A DNA stretch of 59,408 bases from Clostridiales bacterium (GTDB taxonomy: Bacteria > Bacillota > Clostridia > Peptostreptococcales > Anaerovoracaceae), in assembly GCA_022766365.1 (NCBI GenBank), contig JALENW010000002.1, positions 1-59,408 on the forward strand, given 5' to 3'. The notes under the pieces were generated by a model that worked only from the letters and a program-made list of their open reading frames with translations, was not told the origin of the DNA and searched no databases. Both the position numbers and the translations under genes were made by a program. Positions 45,458 through 55,301 of the stretch are shown one piece after another; positions within the stretch are counted from its first letter, which is position 1; each line of letters begins with the position of its first letter.

Positions 45458-45495
45458 AAAATCCCCGGAGTAATCGGCAACTTCGGGGATTTTTT
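45458..45495. terminator. Bidirectional terminator
   Basis: AAAATCCCCG pairs with CGGGGATTTT across a 16-base loop and has T-runs on both sides. It ends the CxxC gene on the plus strand and ansA on the minus strand. Confidence 0.85.
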
Positions 45496-45566
45496 CAGCT
45501 AAATGTGTTTAAGGTATGTGAAAATTATATTTATATGGCAAACTATAATATTTCGTGGTCAACGTG

Positions 45567-46634
45567 TTATAACCTGTCATAGTCAACGGGTTTCAGGAAA
45601 AGTTTCTTAACTTCATCTCTATCCCGGGTTTTTCCCAGGATCCAAAGCATTTTACAGACAATGGATTCTAAGGTCATGTTGCCACCTTCGATAATTCCGG
45701 GATTGCGGGTGAGACTGCTTCCCACCGCATATGTTGCCAGCTTACTTCCTTCATGGGGAACCTGCGTAGTCATAACAACCAAGCCTCCTTTATCTGTGAA
45801 ATCGGATACTGCAGAGCTGATGGAAATTCTATCGCCTGTTTCAAGGTTAGGGAGTCCGCCTGTTCCAAATCCCTCAATTATCAAAATCTTATATTCGTTT
45901 CCAAGTATTCGGATCACATCAGCACCGATGCCGGGTGTCAGCTTGAGAACAAACACCGGGTGGTTCATAGAGTAGCTGAAAACAGGTGAGCCGTGTACTG
46001 AATCTACGATATAATGGGTGACATGATCTCCCATAACCCTTGCAACATCAGGATAGTCAATACTATCAAATGCATTGTAGCTCTGTGTCCTGATTTTCCT
46101 GGCTCTGGTACCTCTGATGACCTTAGAATTAAAGACAATTTTCACACCTGAAGAATCAGGATCAGCCGCATAGAGGAAGGCATCTATAAGATTTCGTCTT
46201 GCGTCGGTATCCCGTAGATAAATCGACTTTTGTGAACCTGTGAGAATAATCGGTTTTGTAGAGTTTTGAATCATATAACTCAGTGCGGCAGCAGTATAGC
46301 TTAAAGTGTCTGTGCCGTGGGTTATGACAAAACCGTCAAAATCGCTGTAGCGTTCTTCGACTGAATCCACAATTTGGCGCCATTGATCAGGACCGACATT
46401 CGTGCTGTCAAGATTCATAAGATCCATAGTTTGAAAATTACAGAAATCCTGGATTTCCGGAACGAATTCCATGAGTGAGGTGCTGCTTATACCGGGAGCG
46501 AGACCATTTCCTGTTGCCATGCTTGCTATGGTACCGCCGGTAGTAATCAGCAAAATATTTCTCTTTTGAGGAGCGTTAATTGTGGACTGGACGTTACGGT
46601 TTGACGAATTCTGCTTTTGTATGGTGTCATTCAT
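45567..46634 (-). CDS. ansA: Type I asparaginase
   Basis: Hydrolyses L-asparagine to aspartate and ammonia. After a 25-residue Gln/Asn-rich N terminus, LLITTGGTIAS supplies the first nucleophile Thr and VITHGTDTLSYTA supplies the Thr-Asp pair. ILTGSQ, then GFGTGG follow. The start ATG 46634 comes 1 base after the gltX stop codon, so translation is coupled; the longer frame upstream merely mirrors gltX. 355 aa. No signal peptide, so it is cytosolic. The co-operon with gltX links Asn/Asp/Glu supply to translation. Confidence 0.93.
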   Translation of the reverse strand: MNDTIQKQNSSNRNVQSTINAPQKRNILLITTGGTIASMATGNGLAPGISSTSLMEFVPEIQDFCNFQTMDLMNLDSTNVGPDQWRQIVDSVEERYSDFDGFVITHGTDTLSYTAAALSYMIQNSTKPIILTGSQKSIYLRDTDARRNLIDAFLYAADPDSSGVKIVFNSKVIRGTRARKIRTQSYNAFDSIDYPDVARVMGDHVTHYIVDSVHGSPVFSYSMNHPVFVLKLTPGIGADVIRILGNEYKILIIEGFGTGGLPNLETGDRISISSAVSDFTDKGGLVVMTTQVPHEGSKLATYAVGSSLTRNPGIIEGGNMTLESIVCKMLWILGKTRDRDEVKKLFLKPVDYDRL

Positions 46635-46635
46635 T

Positions 46636-48315
46636 TTATTTGACCGATTTTTTAAACCCGGTAATGAAGGTTTCAATTCTTTCTTTTGTTTTTGCCTCAC
46701 CCATGATCTGCTGGATCGTCCATACATCAGGAGAAGTTGACCTTCCCAAAAGGGCAATTCTTATAACTGTAGAAACGTGACCAACATGCCCCTTGTAGTC
46801 TGTAGGATTTTTTTTGTAATCTTTAGGTTTGGCAGCATAGCCAAGTTCCACGGCAATTTCCCTTATCTTGTCGAACCACTGACTCTGGTCGTCGTTTTGG
46901 TCATAGCTTTCCAGGTATTTTTCTAAGATGTGGATTTCGTCACCTGCGGTTTCTTGAGGAAGAGGATCCTTTTTCATATGGGAGATCAGGTTGTCGAAGT
47001 AGCAGCTGATAAACTCTACGATTTGTTCACCATATATGAGATCCTTTCTGGGTTTTTTGTCGTTTCTTCCAAGGTCGAGGAACTTGCAGAGATATTCCTT
47101 ATCGCGGAAGATATCCATTATCTCGGGTTTGAATTCACCGGCCCAATCCCTGTAAAAGTAATATAGATCTTCTGCGGGAATTTCAAGTAGAACATCTTTG
47201 CTGATATTATTGAGTTTATCCAGATCAAATAAAGCACCGGAGTTGCTCATTTTCTCTGTTGTGAATTGAAATTTATCGTAATCAGCGTTGGGATTTGCCA
47301 TTCGCCATTCCTCAAAATTAGAGTTGAGTATCGTCAAGAGATATTCTCTGATAGCAGCGGGGTGATAACCTTTGCTTCTGTAATAGTCGAGGGAAAGTTC
47401 AGGATCTTTTCTTTTTGACAACTTTCTTCTGTTTCCGTCAGCGTCAAGTTTCATGAGCTGAGCTGTATGACAGTACACGGGCATTTCAAAACCAAGCTTT
47501 TCAAACAGTTCGACGTGAATAGGCAGAGAAGGTAGCCATTCTGCTCCTCTGACAACATGAGTTGTTCTCATCAGATGGTCATCTATTACATGGGCGAAGT
47601 GGTATGTTGGGATACCGGTAGTTTTAAGTATTACAACATCGTGGTAATTTTCAGGAATCTCAAGGATACCCCTGATGGCATCTTTTACCTTTACCTTCCT
47701 GACAATGTCAGTTCTCTGGGAACAGTCACCGGTCGAAGCGAGCCGCAGAACCCAAGGCTTCCCATCATTGATTCTGGCTTCTATGTCATCATAAGACAGA
47801 CCTCTTGAAGGAGAGTATGCTCCATATATTCCGGGTGTCAGTTTATTCGCCTCCTGTTTCTGCCTGATTTCATTTATCTCCTCCTCGGTCAGGAAACAAG
47901 GGTAGGCATGTCCCCTGGCAACCAAATCCTTTGCAAATGTCTGATAAATTTCGCCCCTTTGACTCTGGGTATAGCTGCCATAGTTTCCGATATCTTTACC
48001 CTCTGTGGCTCCTTCATCAAAGTGAATCCCAAAATAATCAAGACTCCTGATAATGGTTTCCACAGCTCCCTGCACATATCTTTTATCATCAGTATCTTCT
48101 ATTCTAAGGTAAAAAACTCCATTGCTTTGATGGGCAAGTCTCTCGTCCACGAAAGCACCGTAGAGATTCCCAAGATGCATGAAACCGGTCGGACTTGGAC
48201 CAAGCCTTGTAACTTTGGCTCCTCCGGGGAGCTTTCTTTTGGGATATTTTTCTTCATAGTATTCCGGCGTATGCTTGATGTTCGGAAAAAGAAGATTTGC
48301 TAATTTCTCGCTCAT
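46636..48315 (-). CDS. gltX: Glutamate--tRNA ligase
   Basis: Class I GluRS. The HIGH-like motif is in RLGPSPTGFMHLGNLYGAF (HLGN), followed by FYLRIEDTDDKRYV, and the KMSKS loop is RKLSKRKDPE. The all-helical anticodon domain (about 355-559) is longer and more divergent than in E. coli GltX; 559 aa exceeds the usual 470-490. It may be the non-canonical subclass found in Clostridia. AAAGG precedes the ATG. Confidence 0.94.
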   Translation of the reverse strand: MSEKLANLLFPNIKHTPEYYEEKYPKRKLPGGAKVTRLGPSPTGFMHLGNLYGAFVDERLAHQSNGVFYLRIEDTDDKRYVQGAVETIIRSLDYFGIHFDEGATEGKDIGNYGSYTQSQRGEIYQTFAKDLVARGHAYPCFLTEEEINEIRQKQEANKLTPGIYGAYSPSRGLSYDDIEARINDGKPWVLRLASTGDCSQRTDIVRKVKVKDAIRGILEIPENYHDVVILKTTGIPTYHFAHVIDDHLMRTTHVVRGAEWLPSLPIHVELFEKLGFEMPVYCHTAQLMKLDADGNRRKLSKRKDPELSLDYYRSKGYHPAAIREYLLTILNSNFEEWRMANPNADYDKFQFTTEKMSNSGALFDLDKLNNISKDVLLEIPAEDLYYFYRDWAGEFKPEIMDIFRDKEYLCKFLDLGRNDKKPRKDLIYGEQIVEFISCYFDNLISHMKKDPLPQETAGDEIHILEKYLESYDQNDDQSQWFDKIREIAVELGYAAKPKDYKKNPTDYKGHVGHVSTVIRIALLGRSTSPDVWTIQQIMGEAKTKERIETFITGFKKSVK

Positions 48316-48423
48316 TTTAAAACCTTTCTGATATCATATTAATTTAGTATAACCTTGTTAGAATACAATTGAAAACTCAATATGTTCAACTGATTGTCAT
48401 ATCCGTCATATTTTGCCAGAAAT

Positions 48424-48453
48424 ATTATACAATAGCAATGTGTTTGATGTCAA
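48424..48453 (-). promoter_or_regulatory. Promoter of gltX-ansA
   Basis: Minus-strand TTGACA, 18-base spacer, TATAAT. The leader to the gltX ATG is about 100 bases and shows no T-box consensus. Confidence 0.75.
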
Positions 48454-48574
48454 AGTTATTGGTATATCAAAACAATACATCGTTTTCCATTATTGGATAA
48501 ATGTGTAACGTATATTTTGACGGTTGATGATAATGTAGCTTTTCGGTGTAATGGTAAAAGCTTGTCAAAAATGA

Positions 48575-48580
48575 TATAAT
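48575..48580 (+). promoter_or_regulatory. Extended -10 promoter of dnaE
   Basis: TGATATAAT (TGn plus TATAAT) about 35 bases before the dnaE ATG; the -35 (TGGTAA) is poor. Confidence 0.55.
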
Positions 48581-48614
48581 TTTAAATTACAGATTCAATG
48601 AATGGAGAATTTTG

Positions 48615-51600
48615 ATGTCAGGATTTACACATCTACATTTACATACAGAGTATAGTTTGCTTGATGGTATGGCCAGAATTGACAAACTTATTCCAAGAGT
48701 CAAGGAACTTGGAATGACAGCTGTTGCTATTACCGACCATGGAGTTATGTTTGGCGTCGTTGATTTTTATAAAAAATGCAAAGACTTCGGTATCAAACCC
48801 ATAATCGGCTGCGAGGTCTACGTAGCTGCAAGAACGAGATTTGACAAGGAACCTGATAAGGACAAACAGTCAAATCATCTTGTTCTGCTGGCGGAAACCC
48901 AGGAGGGTTACAGGAATCTGGTTAAAATCGTATCACGTTCCCATACTGAAGGATTTTACTACAAGCCGAGAGTTGACAAAGACTTGCTCAGGGAATACAG
49001 CAGCGGAATCATAGCGTTATCTGCCTGTCTTGCAGGGAAGGTTCAATCCCTGCTTCTCATGGGAGATTTTGAGGGGGCCAAGAAAGAAGCTGTTGAATTT
49101 GAAGGAATCTTCGGAAGGGATAATTTTTTCCTTGAACTTCAGGATCAAGGTCTTGAGGAAGAACAGCGAGTAAATCCCCAGCTTGTTAAATTGAGCAGAG
49201 AGACAGGCATACCGATGGTTGCAACCAACGATGTCCACTATGTGAATCGAGAAGATGCTAAGGCACATGATGTTTTGTTGTGTATACAGACGGCGTCCAC
49301 TGTGGATGATGAAAACCGAATGAAGTTTCCAAATGATGAGTTCTATTTGAAAAGCCCAAATGAAATGGAAAAAATATTCGCATTTGCTCCGGAAGCTATC
49401 CTCAATACAGGACGAATTGCACAACGCTGCAATGTAGAATTTGAATTCGGCAACTATCATCTTCCGGAATTTGAGTTGCCCGACAGTTGGCAATCAGGCA
49501 AGCCTGAGTATCTGCATCACCTGTGCGAGACAGGCCTTAAGGAGAGGTATGGGGAAATTTCTCGGACCGACATGCTTTATGACAGATTGAACAAGGAATT
49601 GAAAGTCATTGAAGATATGGGATTTGTTGAGTACTTTCTCATAGTTTGGGATTTCATAAGATATGCCAGAGAAAATGGTATCATGGTAGGACCCGGGAGA
49701 GGATCTGCCGCCGGCTCAATTGTTGCATATTGTCTGCATATTACGGATATCGACCCGATCAGATACAATTTGATTTTTGAGAGGTTTTTAAACAGTGAGA
49801 GAGTCAGTATGCCGGACATAGATATAGATTTTTGCATTGAAAGACGCGGTGAAGTCATTGACTATGTAATAGACAAGTATGGTGAAGATAAGGTCAGCCA
49901 GATTATAACTCTGGGGACGCTAAAGGCCAGGGCTGCTATAAGAGATGTGGGCAGAGCCCTAAACGTTTCTTATGCTGATACGGACAAAATAGCAACGGCA
50001 GTTCCAAACATGCTTGGAATTACAATAGACAAAGCCCTTGAGATCAATCCGGAACTAGCCGAAAGGTACAAAAACGAGGAGCAAGTGCAGAAGGTTATTG
50101 ATATGTCAAGAGCCATAGAAGGTCTGCCGAGACATGCATCGACCCATGCGGCAGGTGTGGTTATTTCCAAAGCACCACTTGATGACTATGTGCCCCTTTA
50201 TGTGACGGATAAAGGTCTCACAACTCAATTTAACATGGTGACAATAGAGGAACTCGGACTGTTGAAAATGGACTTCCTGGGGCTTCGAAATTTAACCGTA
50301 ATAAGGAAAACCCTCGAGCTGATAGAAAAAAACCACGGTGTGACAATTGATTTTGCAAAGATGGGATATGACGATCCGAATGTTTACAAAATGATTTCTA
50401 AAGGAAACACGCTTGGAGTATTTCAGCTTGAGTCTACAGGCATGACTCAATTCATGAAGTCGCTGAAGCCAAATTGCTTTGAAGATGTGGTGGCAGGTAT
50501 CTCGCTTTTCAGACCGGGACCTATGGACGCTATTCCTACTTACATAAGGAATAAGAAAAATCCTGAGAATGTAAGCTATGTAACTCCTGAACTGGCTCCG
50601 ATTCTGGATGTAACCTACGGTTGCCTTGTGTATCAGGAACAGGTAATGCAGATTGTACGACAACTTGCGGGATACAGTTACGGTCAGGCTGACCTTGTTC
50701 GGAGAGCAATGAGCAAGAAGAAAGCCGCAGAAATGGAAAAAAATCGAGAATACTTTATAAACGGAAAACTGGGCCCGGACGGATCTGTGGAAATAGACGG
50801 ATGCTTGAGAAGGGGGATTTCTTACGAAGCGGCTGAAAGTATATTCAAAGATATGGAAACCTTTGCTCAGTATGCATTCAATAAGAGCCACGCAGCAGCT
50901 TATGCTGTGGTAGCTTATGAAACCGGTTACCTGAAGTTCTATTATCCCAAAGAGTTTATGGCATCGCTCATGTCATCTGTTATGGGGGATCCTGTAGCCA
51001 TTGCTAAGTACATAAGGAATTGCAAGGAAATGGGAATTGAGGTTCTTCCTCCTTCGGTTCACGAAAGTGATGGAGATTTCATCACTTCAGATGAAGGAAT
51101 CAGGTTTGGCTTGATGGGCGTCAAAGGCGTCGGACAAGGTGTAATCGATGCGATTGTGGAGTCCAGAGAATCCCAAGGAAAGCCGAAGACGTTCGATGAG
51201 TTTATACGGAATATTGATATTACAAGAATCAACAAAAAAGCTATAGAAAATCTCATCATGGCAGGAGCTTTTGACTGCATAGAGGAAAACCGAGCAGCTC
51301 TGATGGCTGTTTATCAGCAGGAGATTGAAGGGGCCCAGCATGAAGCCCGTAGTACAATAACCGGTCAGATTTCCCTGTTTCAGACCTATGAAGATACAAT
51401 GCGCGAGGTTGGCATCGGCAAGAATCTTCCAAAGGTAAATAATTTCAGCAAGGAACAGATGCTCAATATGGAGAAGGAAGTTCTGGGAGTATATGTCTCA
51501 GGACATCCCCTGGAGCCGTTTTCCGATCTTATAAAGAAATATTCAACCGTAACCACAGATATGATAAACGGTGAAGACGCAGAGGACACGTTACAAAATA

Positions 51601-52286
51601 ACAGCAGGGCTGTTCTCTGCGGAATGGTTTCATCCATGAGAAAATTAACCACCAAGAATTCACAACTTATGGCTTTTGTGAATCTTGAAGATCTATACGG
51701 CACATGTGAAATTGTTGTGTTCCCTAAGGTATATCACAAGTCTTCACATCTTATCGAGTCAGGAGAACCGATAGTTGTAGTGGGGAAAATAAATATGAAG
51801 GAGGACGCTCCTCCGGCCATACTTGCTGATGATATAAAGAGTCTTACAGAGTATGAAGATATAATGGGACAGCGGGGTAAAGAAATGCAAAGGGGAGAAA
51901 CCACAGCGGAACCTCATCGTTACAAAGTTCAGTCGCATCAAGCATATAACGATAAGGATATAACCGCTGACCAAGATATGAATACATGTGTGAACACTCA
52001 TCAGGGTCACATTGCGACAAATCACAGATGCAATCTTAATGATGATGAATGTTCATATCCTGAATCTTTTCTGAAGCTTAGAATATCTCAAGAAAAGATA
52101 GATGATAATGTTCTCATGGACATAGAAAGATTGATATCAATAAATTCAGGAGACACACCTGTGAGGATGTATCTCCCAGGGGGCAGGCAGGCCAGGTCAA
52201 AGACAGGAGTAAGAATTTCAGAATTTTTCGTTGAGAGTCTCAGACGACTCCTTGGGGAAGAAAATGTAAAACTGCCGAAGAGATAA
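48615..52286 (+). CDS. dnaE: DNA polymerase III alpha subunit DnaE
   Basis: Replicative polymerase catalytic subunit of the DnaE class (1223 aa). The PHP domain starts FTHLHLHTEYSLLDG. The polymerase core has GRGSAAGSIVAYCL, the catalytic aspartates in MPDIDIDFCIERR, LGVFQLESTGM, and SKKKAAEM in the fingers. A helix-hairpin-helix region precedes an OB domain near 1000-1075. Between about 1085 and 1148 lies an odd segment rich in His, Cys, Asn and Gln (e.g. THQGHIATNHRC) before a conserved C-terminal end. ATG 48615 has GGAGA upstream. PolC is expected elsewhere. Confidence 0.95.
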   Translation: MSGFTHLHLHTEYSLLDGMARIDKLIPRVKELGMTAVAITDHGVMFGVVDFYKKCKDFGIKPIIGCEVYVAARTRFDKEPDKDKQSNHLVLLAETQEGYRNLVKIVSRSHTEGFYYKPRVDKDLLREYSSGIIALSACLAGKVQSLLLMGDFEGAKKEAVEFEGIFGRDNFFLELQDQGLEEEQRVNPQLVKLSRETGIPMVATNDVHYVNREDAKAHDVLLCIQTASTVDDENRMKFPNDEFYLKSPNEMEKIFAFAPEAILNTGRIAQRCNVEFEFGNYHLPEFELPDSWQSGKPEYLHHLCETGLKERYGEISRTDMLYDRLNKELKVIEDMGFVEYFLIVWDFIRYARENGIMVGPGRGSAAGSIVAYCLHITDIDPIRYNLIFERFLNSERVSMPDIDIDFCIERRGEVIDYVIDKYGEDKVSQIITLGTLKARAAIRDVGRALNVSYADTDKIATAVPNMLGITIDKALEINPELAERYKNEEQVQKVIDMSRAIEGLPRHASTHAAGVVISKAPLDDYVPLYVTDKGLTTQFNMVTIEELGLLKMDFLGLRNLTVIRKTLELIEKNHGVTIDFAKMGYDDPNVYKMISKGNTLGVFQLESTGMTQFMKSLKPNCFEDVVAGISLFRPGPMDAIPTYIRNKKNPENVSYVTPELAPILDVTYGCLVYQEQVMQIVRQLAGYSYGQADLVRRAMSKKKAAEMEKNREYFINGKLGPDGSVEIDGCLRRGISYEAAESIFKDMETFAQYAFNKSHAAAYAVVAYETGYLKFYYPKEFMASLMSSVMGDPVAIAKYIRNCKEMGIEVLPPSVHESDGDFITSDEGIRFGLMGVKGVGQGVIDAIVESRESQGKPKTFDEFIRNIDITRINKKAIENLIMAGAFDCIEENRAALMAVYQQEIEGAQHEARSTITGQISLFQTYEDTMREVGIGKNLPKVNNFSKEQMLNMEKEVLGVYVSGHPLEPFSDLIKKYSTVTTDMINGEDAEDTLQNNSRAVLCGMVSSMRKLTTKNSQLMAFVNLEDLYGTCEIVVFPKVYHKSSHLIESGEPIVVVGKINMKEDAPPAILADDIKSLTEYEDIMGQRGKEMQRGETTAEPHRYKVQSHQAYNDKDITADQDMNTCVNTHQGHIATNHRCNLNDDECSYPESFLKLRISQEKIDDNVLMDIERLISINSGDTPVRMYLPGGRQARSKTGVRISEFFVESLRRLLGEENVKLPKR

Positions 52287-52367
52287 GTTTGACGGAATTG
52301 AGAGATGGTGCATAAGGAGATAACCCCGGAAGAAAAGATATTTTGTAGTGTGAGGAAGAAATATATT

Positions 52368-53393
52368 ATGAATGAAAAAGATTTACAAAGTGAAGCGGCT
52401 CATGCTGTGACTTCAAAGAAGGTAAAGAAAATAGCAGTTTTGACAAGTGGAGGGGATGCACCGGGAATGAACGCTGCTGTGAGAGCTGTAACCAGGTGCG
52501 GCCTGGAGTCGGATATGCAGGTTTTCGGTGTATACCGTGGATACGAAGGACTTATCGAAGGAGAGTTTCTCAAGATGGAAAGGGGCTCAGTCAGTGACAT
52601 AATGCAAAGGGGAGGAACGATTCTGAAAACTGCAAGAAGCGATCGATTTGAGACGGAAGAAGGGCAGGAAAGGGCTGTATCTATGATTCACACGTTCGGA
52701 ATCGATGCTTTGATTGTAATCGGCGGCGACGGAACCATGAGGGGAGCTGCAGACCTCAGCAATTTCGATATACCTGTAATTTGTCTTCCGGGAACGATTG
52801 ATAACGACCTCGGCTATACGGATTTCACAATAGGATTTGACACGGCGGTTAATACGGTGCTTGAGGCCATAGGGAAAATCAGGGATACCTCAAGTTCACA
52901 TGAGAGAACAACTGTAATTGAGGTTATGGGTAGAAGGTGCGGAGATATTGCCGTTTATGCGGGGCTTTCCGGAGGAGCTGAGATGGTTTGCGTTCCGGAG
53001 ATGCCCGTGGATGTGAATAGGATGTGCAACAAAATAATAACAGACGGGCACAACGGCAGGACTCACAGTGTGATAATCGTTGCAGAGGGTGCACCTATTC
53101 GTACCCGGGACCTTGTGGAGGAAATCAGGAGGAAGACCGGCAAAGAAGTTCGACAGGTTGTTTTGTCATATCTTCAAAGGGGCGGGTCTCCTACATCATC
53201 GGACAGGCTTCTGGGAACTCTTTGTGGAGCCAAGGCTGTGGAAATTCTGGCAGATCCGGACTTTGATATGAAGTCCTATGCAGTAGGTCAAAGAAACGGA
53301 AAGATAATTGCCACACATCTAAATGAGGCCTTAGAGATGAGAAGAGATTTCAAGGAGGAACTTGTGGGATTGATTAACGTTTTGAGCAAATAA
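52368..53393 (+). CDS. pfkA: ATP-dependent 6-phosphofructokinase
   Basis: Glycolytic phosphorylation of fructose 6-phosphate. Motifs are LTSGGDAPGMNAAVRA, VYRGYEGLIEG, IVIGGDGTMRGA, PGTIDNDLGYTD (catalytic Asp; Gly in PGT indicates ATP rather than PPi) and the allosteric/substrate segment MGRRCGDIAVYAGL, then LQRGGSPTSSDR. The 341-aa protein carries about 20 extra residues before VKKIAVLTSGG compared with B. subtilis PfkA. ATG 52368 has GAGGA upstream; an earlier in-frame ATG at 52305 is less likely. It is 81 bases after dnaE, probably co-transcribed. Confidence 0.95.
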   Translation: MNEKDLQSEAAHAVTSKKVKKIAVLTSGGDAPGMNAAVRAVTRCGLESDMQVFGVYRGYEGLIEGEFLKMERGSVSDIMQRGGTILKTARSDRFETEEGQERAVSMIHTFGIDALIVIGGDGTMRGAADLSNFDIPVICLPGTIDNDLGYTDFTIGFDTAVNTVLEAIGKIRDTSSSHERTTVIEVMGRRCGDIAVYAGLSGGAEMVCVPEMPVDVNRMCNKIITDGHNGRTHSVIIVAEGAPIRTRDLVEEIRRKTGKEVRQVVLSYLQRGGSPTSSDRLLGTLCGAKAVEILADPDFDMKSYAVGQRNGKIIATHLNEALEMRRDFKEELVGLINVLSK

Positions 53394-53395
53394 GC

Positions 53396-53424
53396 TTGAT
53401 TTTTATCGGCAGCACGTTTATAAT
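53396..53424 (+). promoter_or_regulatory. Promoter of rpsB-tsf
   Basis: TTGATT, 17-base spacer, TATAAT, starting 2 bases after the pfkA stop. The transcript begins near 53431 and has a leader of about 127 bases. Confidence 0.75.
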
Positions 53425-53430
53425 GTATGA

Positions 53431-53557
53431 GGTTCGTTTTTATACGAATGAAAATAAACACACCCATATAGTCCCGGAGGTGCCATTTGAGATGTAATAA
53501 TGGCTTGGCGGAGGCAGATTATGAGTGGAAGGTCAGAAAACCGAGGAGGAATTTAAA
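53431..53557 (+). promoter_or_regulatory. rpsB 5' leader, candidate autoregulatory region
   Basis: The leader contains two extra Shine-Dalgarno-like sequences (GGAGG at 53476 and again before 53517) with short frames: a TTG-started 26-codon frame 53487-53567 that runs into the rpsB start, and an ATG-started 11-codon frame 53521-53556. GCCATT and AATGGC (from 53482 and about 53499) can pair. An S2-binding leader is plausible but not shown. Confidence 0.35.
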
Positions 53558-54346
53558 ATGGCAGTAATTTCAATGAAGCAATTACTAGAAGCAGGTGTAC
53601 ATTTCGGACACCAGACAAGAAGATGGAACCCTAAGATGGCTCCTTACATCTTTACAGAGAGAAATGGTATATATATCATAGACCTTCAGAAGACTGTAAA
53701 GAAAATCGACGAGGCTTATAACTTCCTTAGAACTGTTGCAGAGGAAGGCAAACCGATTCTGTTTGTAGGAACTAAGAAGCAGGCTCAGAACGCAATCAGA
53801 GATGAGGCCAACAGATGTGGTCAGTATTTCGTTGCTGAGAGATGGCTTGGCGGAACATTGACTAACTATAAGACTATCAGCAGAAGAATCGCAAGGCTCG
53901 ACGAGATTGAGAGAATGGAAGAAGACGGCACCATGGAGAAGCTTTCAAAGAAGGAAGTGAGCAAGCTTAGACTTGAGCACGAGAAGCTTGAGAGATATCT
54001 GGGTGGAATCCGTGATATGAAGGGTATGCCGGGAGCACTTTTCATCGTTGACCCTAAGAAGGAGAAGATTGCGGTGAGAGAAGCCAGAATCCTGGGTATT
54101 CCGGTTGTCGGCATTGTGGATACGAACTGCGATCCTGATGATGTTGACTATATTATCCCTGCCAACGATGATGCTATCAGAGCAGTCAAGCTCATTGCCG
54201 GAAGAATGGCTGATGCAGTTATCGAGGCAAACCAGGGAGAGAGTTTCGACGAAGGCGTTGCTGAAACCGAAGATGAAGGTGATGCTGAGGCTGAGGTTGC
54301 TTCCCGGGGGGAAACAAACGATGAGGCCGGGAAGGAGGAAGACTAA
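53558..54346 (+). CDS. rpsB: 30S ribosomal protein S2
   Basis: S2 of the small subunit. Starts [42 protein letters not shown] and [21 protein letters not shown] and [13 protein letters not shown] are the family signature. 262 aa includes an acidic Glu/Asp-rich C-terminal tail (about 233-262), found variably in Clostridia. AGGAGG lies 8 bases before the ATG. The gene overlaps the tsf start by one base. Confidence 0.97.
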   Translation: MAVISMKQLLEAGVHFGHQTRRWNPKMAPYIFTERNGIYIIDLQKTVKKIDEAYNFLRTVAEEGKPILFVGTKKQAQNAIRDEANRCGQYFVAERWLGGTLTNYKTISRRIARLDEIERMEEDGTMEKLSKKEVSKLRLEHEKLERYLGGIRDMKGMPGALFIVDPKKEKIAVREARILGIPVVGIVDTNCDPDDVDYIIPANDDAIRAVKLIAGRMADAVIEANQGESFDEGVAETEDEGDAEAEVASRGETNDEAGKEED

Positions 54347-55260
54347 TGGCTGTTACAGCACAGATGGTGAAAGAATTAAGAGAAATGACAGGAGCCGGAA
54401 TGATGGATTGCAAGAAGGCTCTTGTGGAAGTAGATGGAGATATGGATAAGGCTGTGGAATTTCTTCGTGAAAAGGGACTTTCAAAGGCAGCAAAGAAGGC
54501 AGGACGAGTTGCTGCTGAGGGCCTTGTGCAGATTGCTTTCTCCGAAGACCATAAGGCAGCTGCTGTCGTTGAGGTTAACTCCGAGACGGACTTTGTCGCC
54601 AAGAATCCTGAATTCAGAGAGTTTGTAGACAGTCTTTCTCAGATGGCTCTCAGGGAAGATGATCCGAGCATGGATGCGTTCATGGCTCTTGAATTTAAGG
54701 GAGAGGGTACGGTAAAGGATGCACTTACAGCTAAGATTGCGAAAATCGGCGAGAACATGAATATTCGCAGATTCAAGAAACTGGCCGGTGAAGGGGTTGT
54801 ATATCACGGATATGTTCACAGCAACGGAAAGATTGCCGTTCTTGTTGGTCTTGAGACTGATGCTTCTGCCGAAGAAACGGAGACTGTAGGAAGAGATGTG
54901 GCAATGCAGGTAGCCTCAATGAATCCTAAGTTTGTTAAAGAAGATGAGGTTGATCAGGAATGGTTGGCTCATGAGACTGAAATTGCTAAACAACAACTTC
55001 TTAATGAAGGAAAGCCTGAATCATTACTTGAAAGAATAATTCCGGGCAAAATCAAGGCTATTCTCAAGGAAGTGTGCCTGGTTGATCAGAAGTTTGTTAA
55101 GAACTCCGACCAGACAGTCAGCCAGTATGTTGCCGAAGCAGGCAAAGCGCTTGGTAAGGACATAGCCATTGTAGAAATGGTAAGGTTCGAAGTCGGCGAA
55201 GGAATTGAAAAAAAGGAAGAAGATTTCGCAGCTGAGGTTGCGGCACAGATGGGCAAATAG
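54346..55260 (+). CDS. tsf: Elongation factor Ts
   Basis: Nucleotide exchange factor for EF-Tu. The N-terminal UBA-like region has VKELREMTGAGMMDCKKAL, followed by EKGLSKAAKKAGR and VEVNSETDFVAKN, which contact EF-Tu. 304 aa is typical. ATG overlaps the rpsB TAA; GGAAGGAGG lies upstream inside rpsB. A strong hairpin terminator follows. Confidence 0.97.
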   Translation: MAVTAQMVKELREMTGAGMMDCKKALVEVDGDMDKAVEFLREKGLSKAAKKAGRVAAEGLVQIAFSEDHKAAAVVEVNSETDFVAKNPEFREFVDSLSQMALREDDPSMDAFMALEFKGEGTVKDALTAKIAKIGENMNIRRFKKLAGEGVVYHGYVHSNGKIAVLVGLETDASAEETETVGRDVAMQVASMNPKFVKEDEVDQEWLAHETEIAKQQLLNEGKPESLLERIIPGKIKAILKEVCLVDQKFVKNSDQTVSQYVAEAGKALGKDIAIVEMVRFEVGEGIEKKEEDFAAEVAAQMGK

Positions 55261-55301
55261 TCATTGGGCAAATTCTCAAGGGAAGAATTGTAACTGATTG
55301 A

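Noticed and set aside
46635-46757. N-terminal extension of asparaginase
   Set aside because: The extra residues mirror the end of gltX in another frame; ATG 46634 immediately after the gltX stop is the sensible start.
48316-48423. T-box riboswitch in the gltX leader
   Set aside because: The roughly 100-base leader has no T-box sequence, specifier stem or terminator/antiterminator pair. The glnS leader was checked with the same result.
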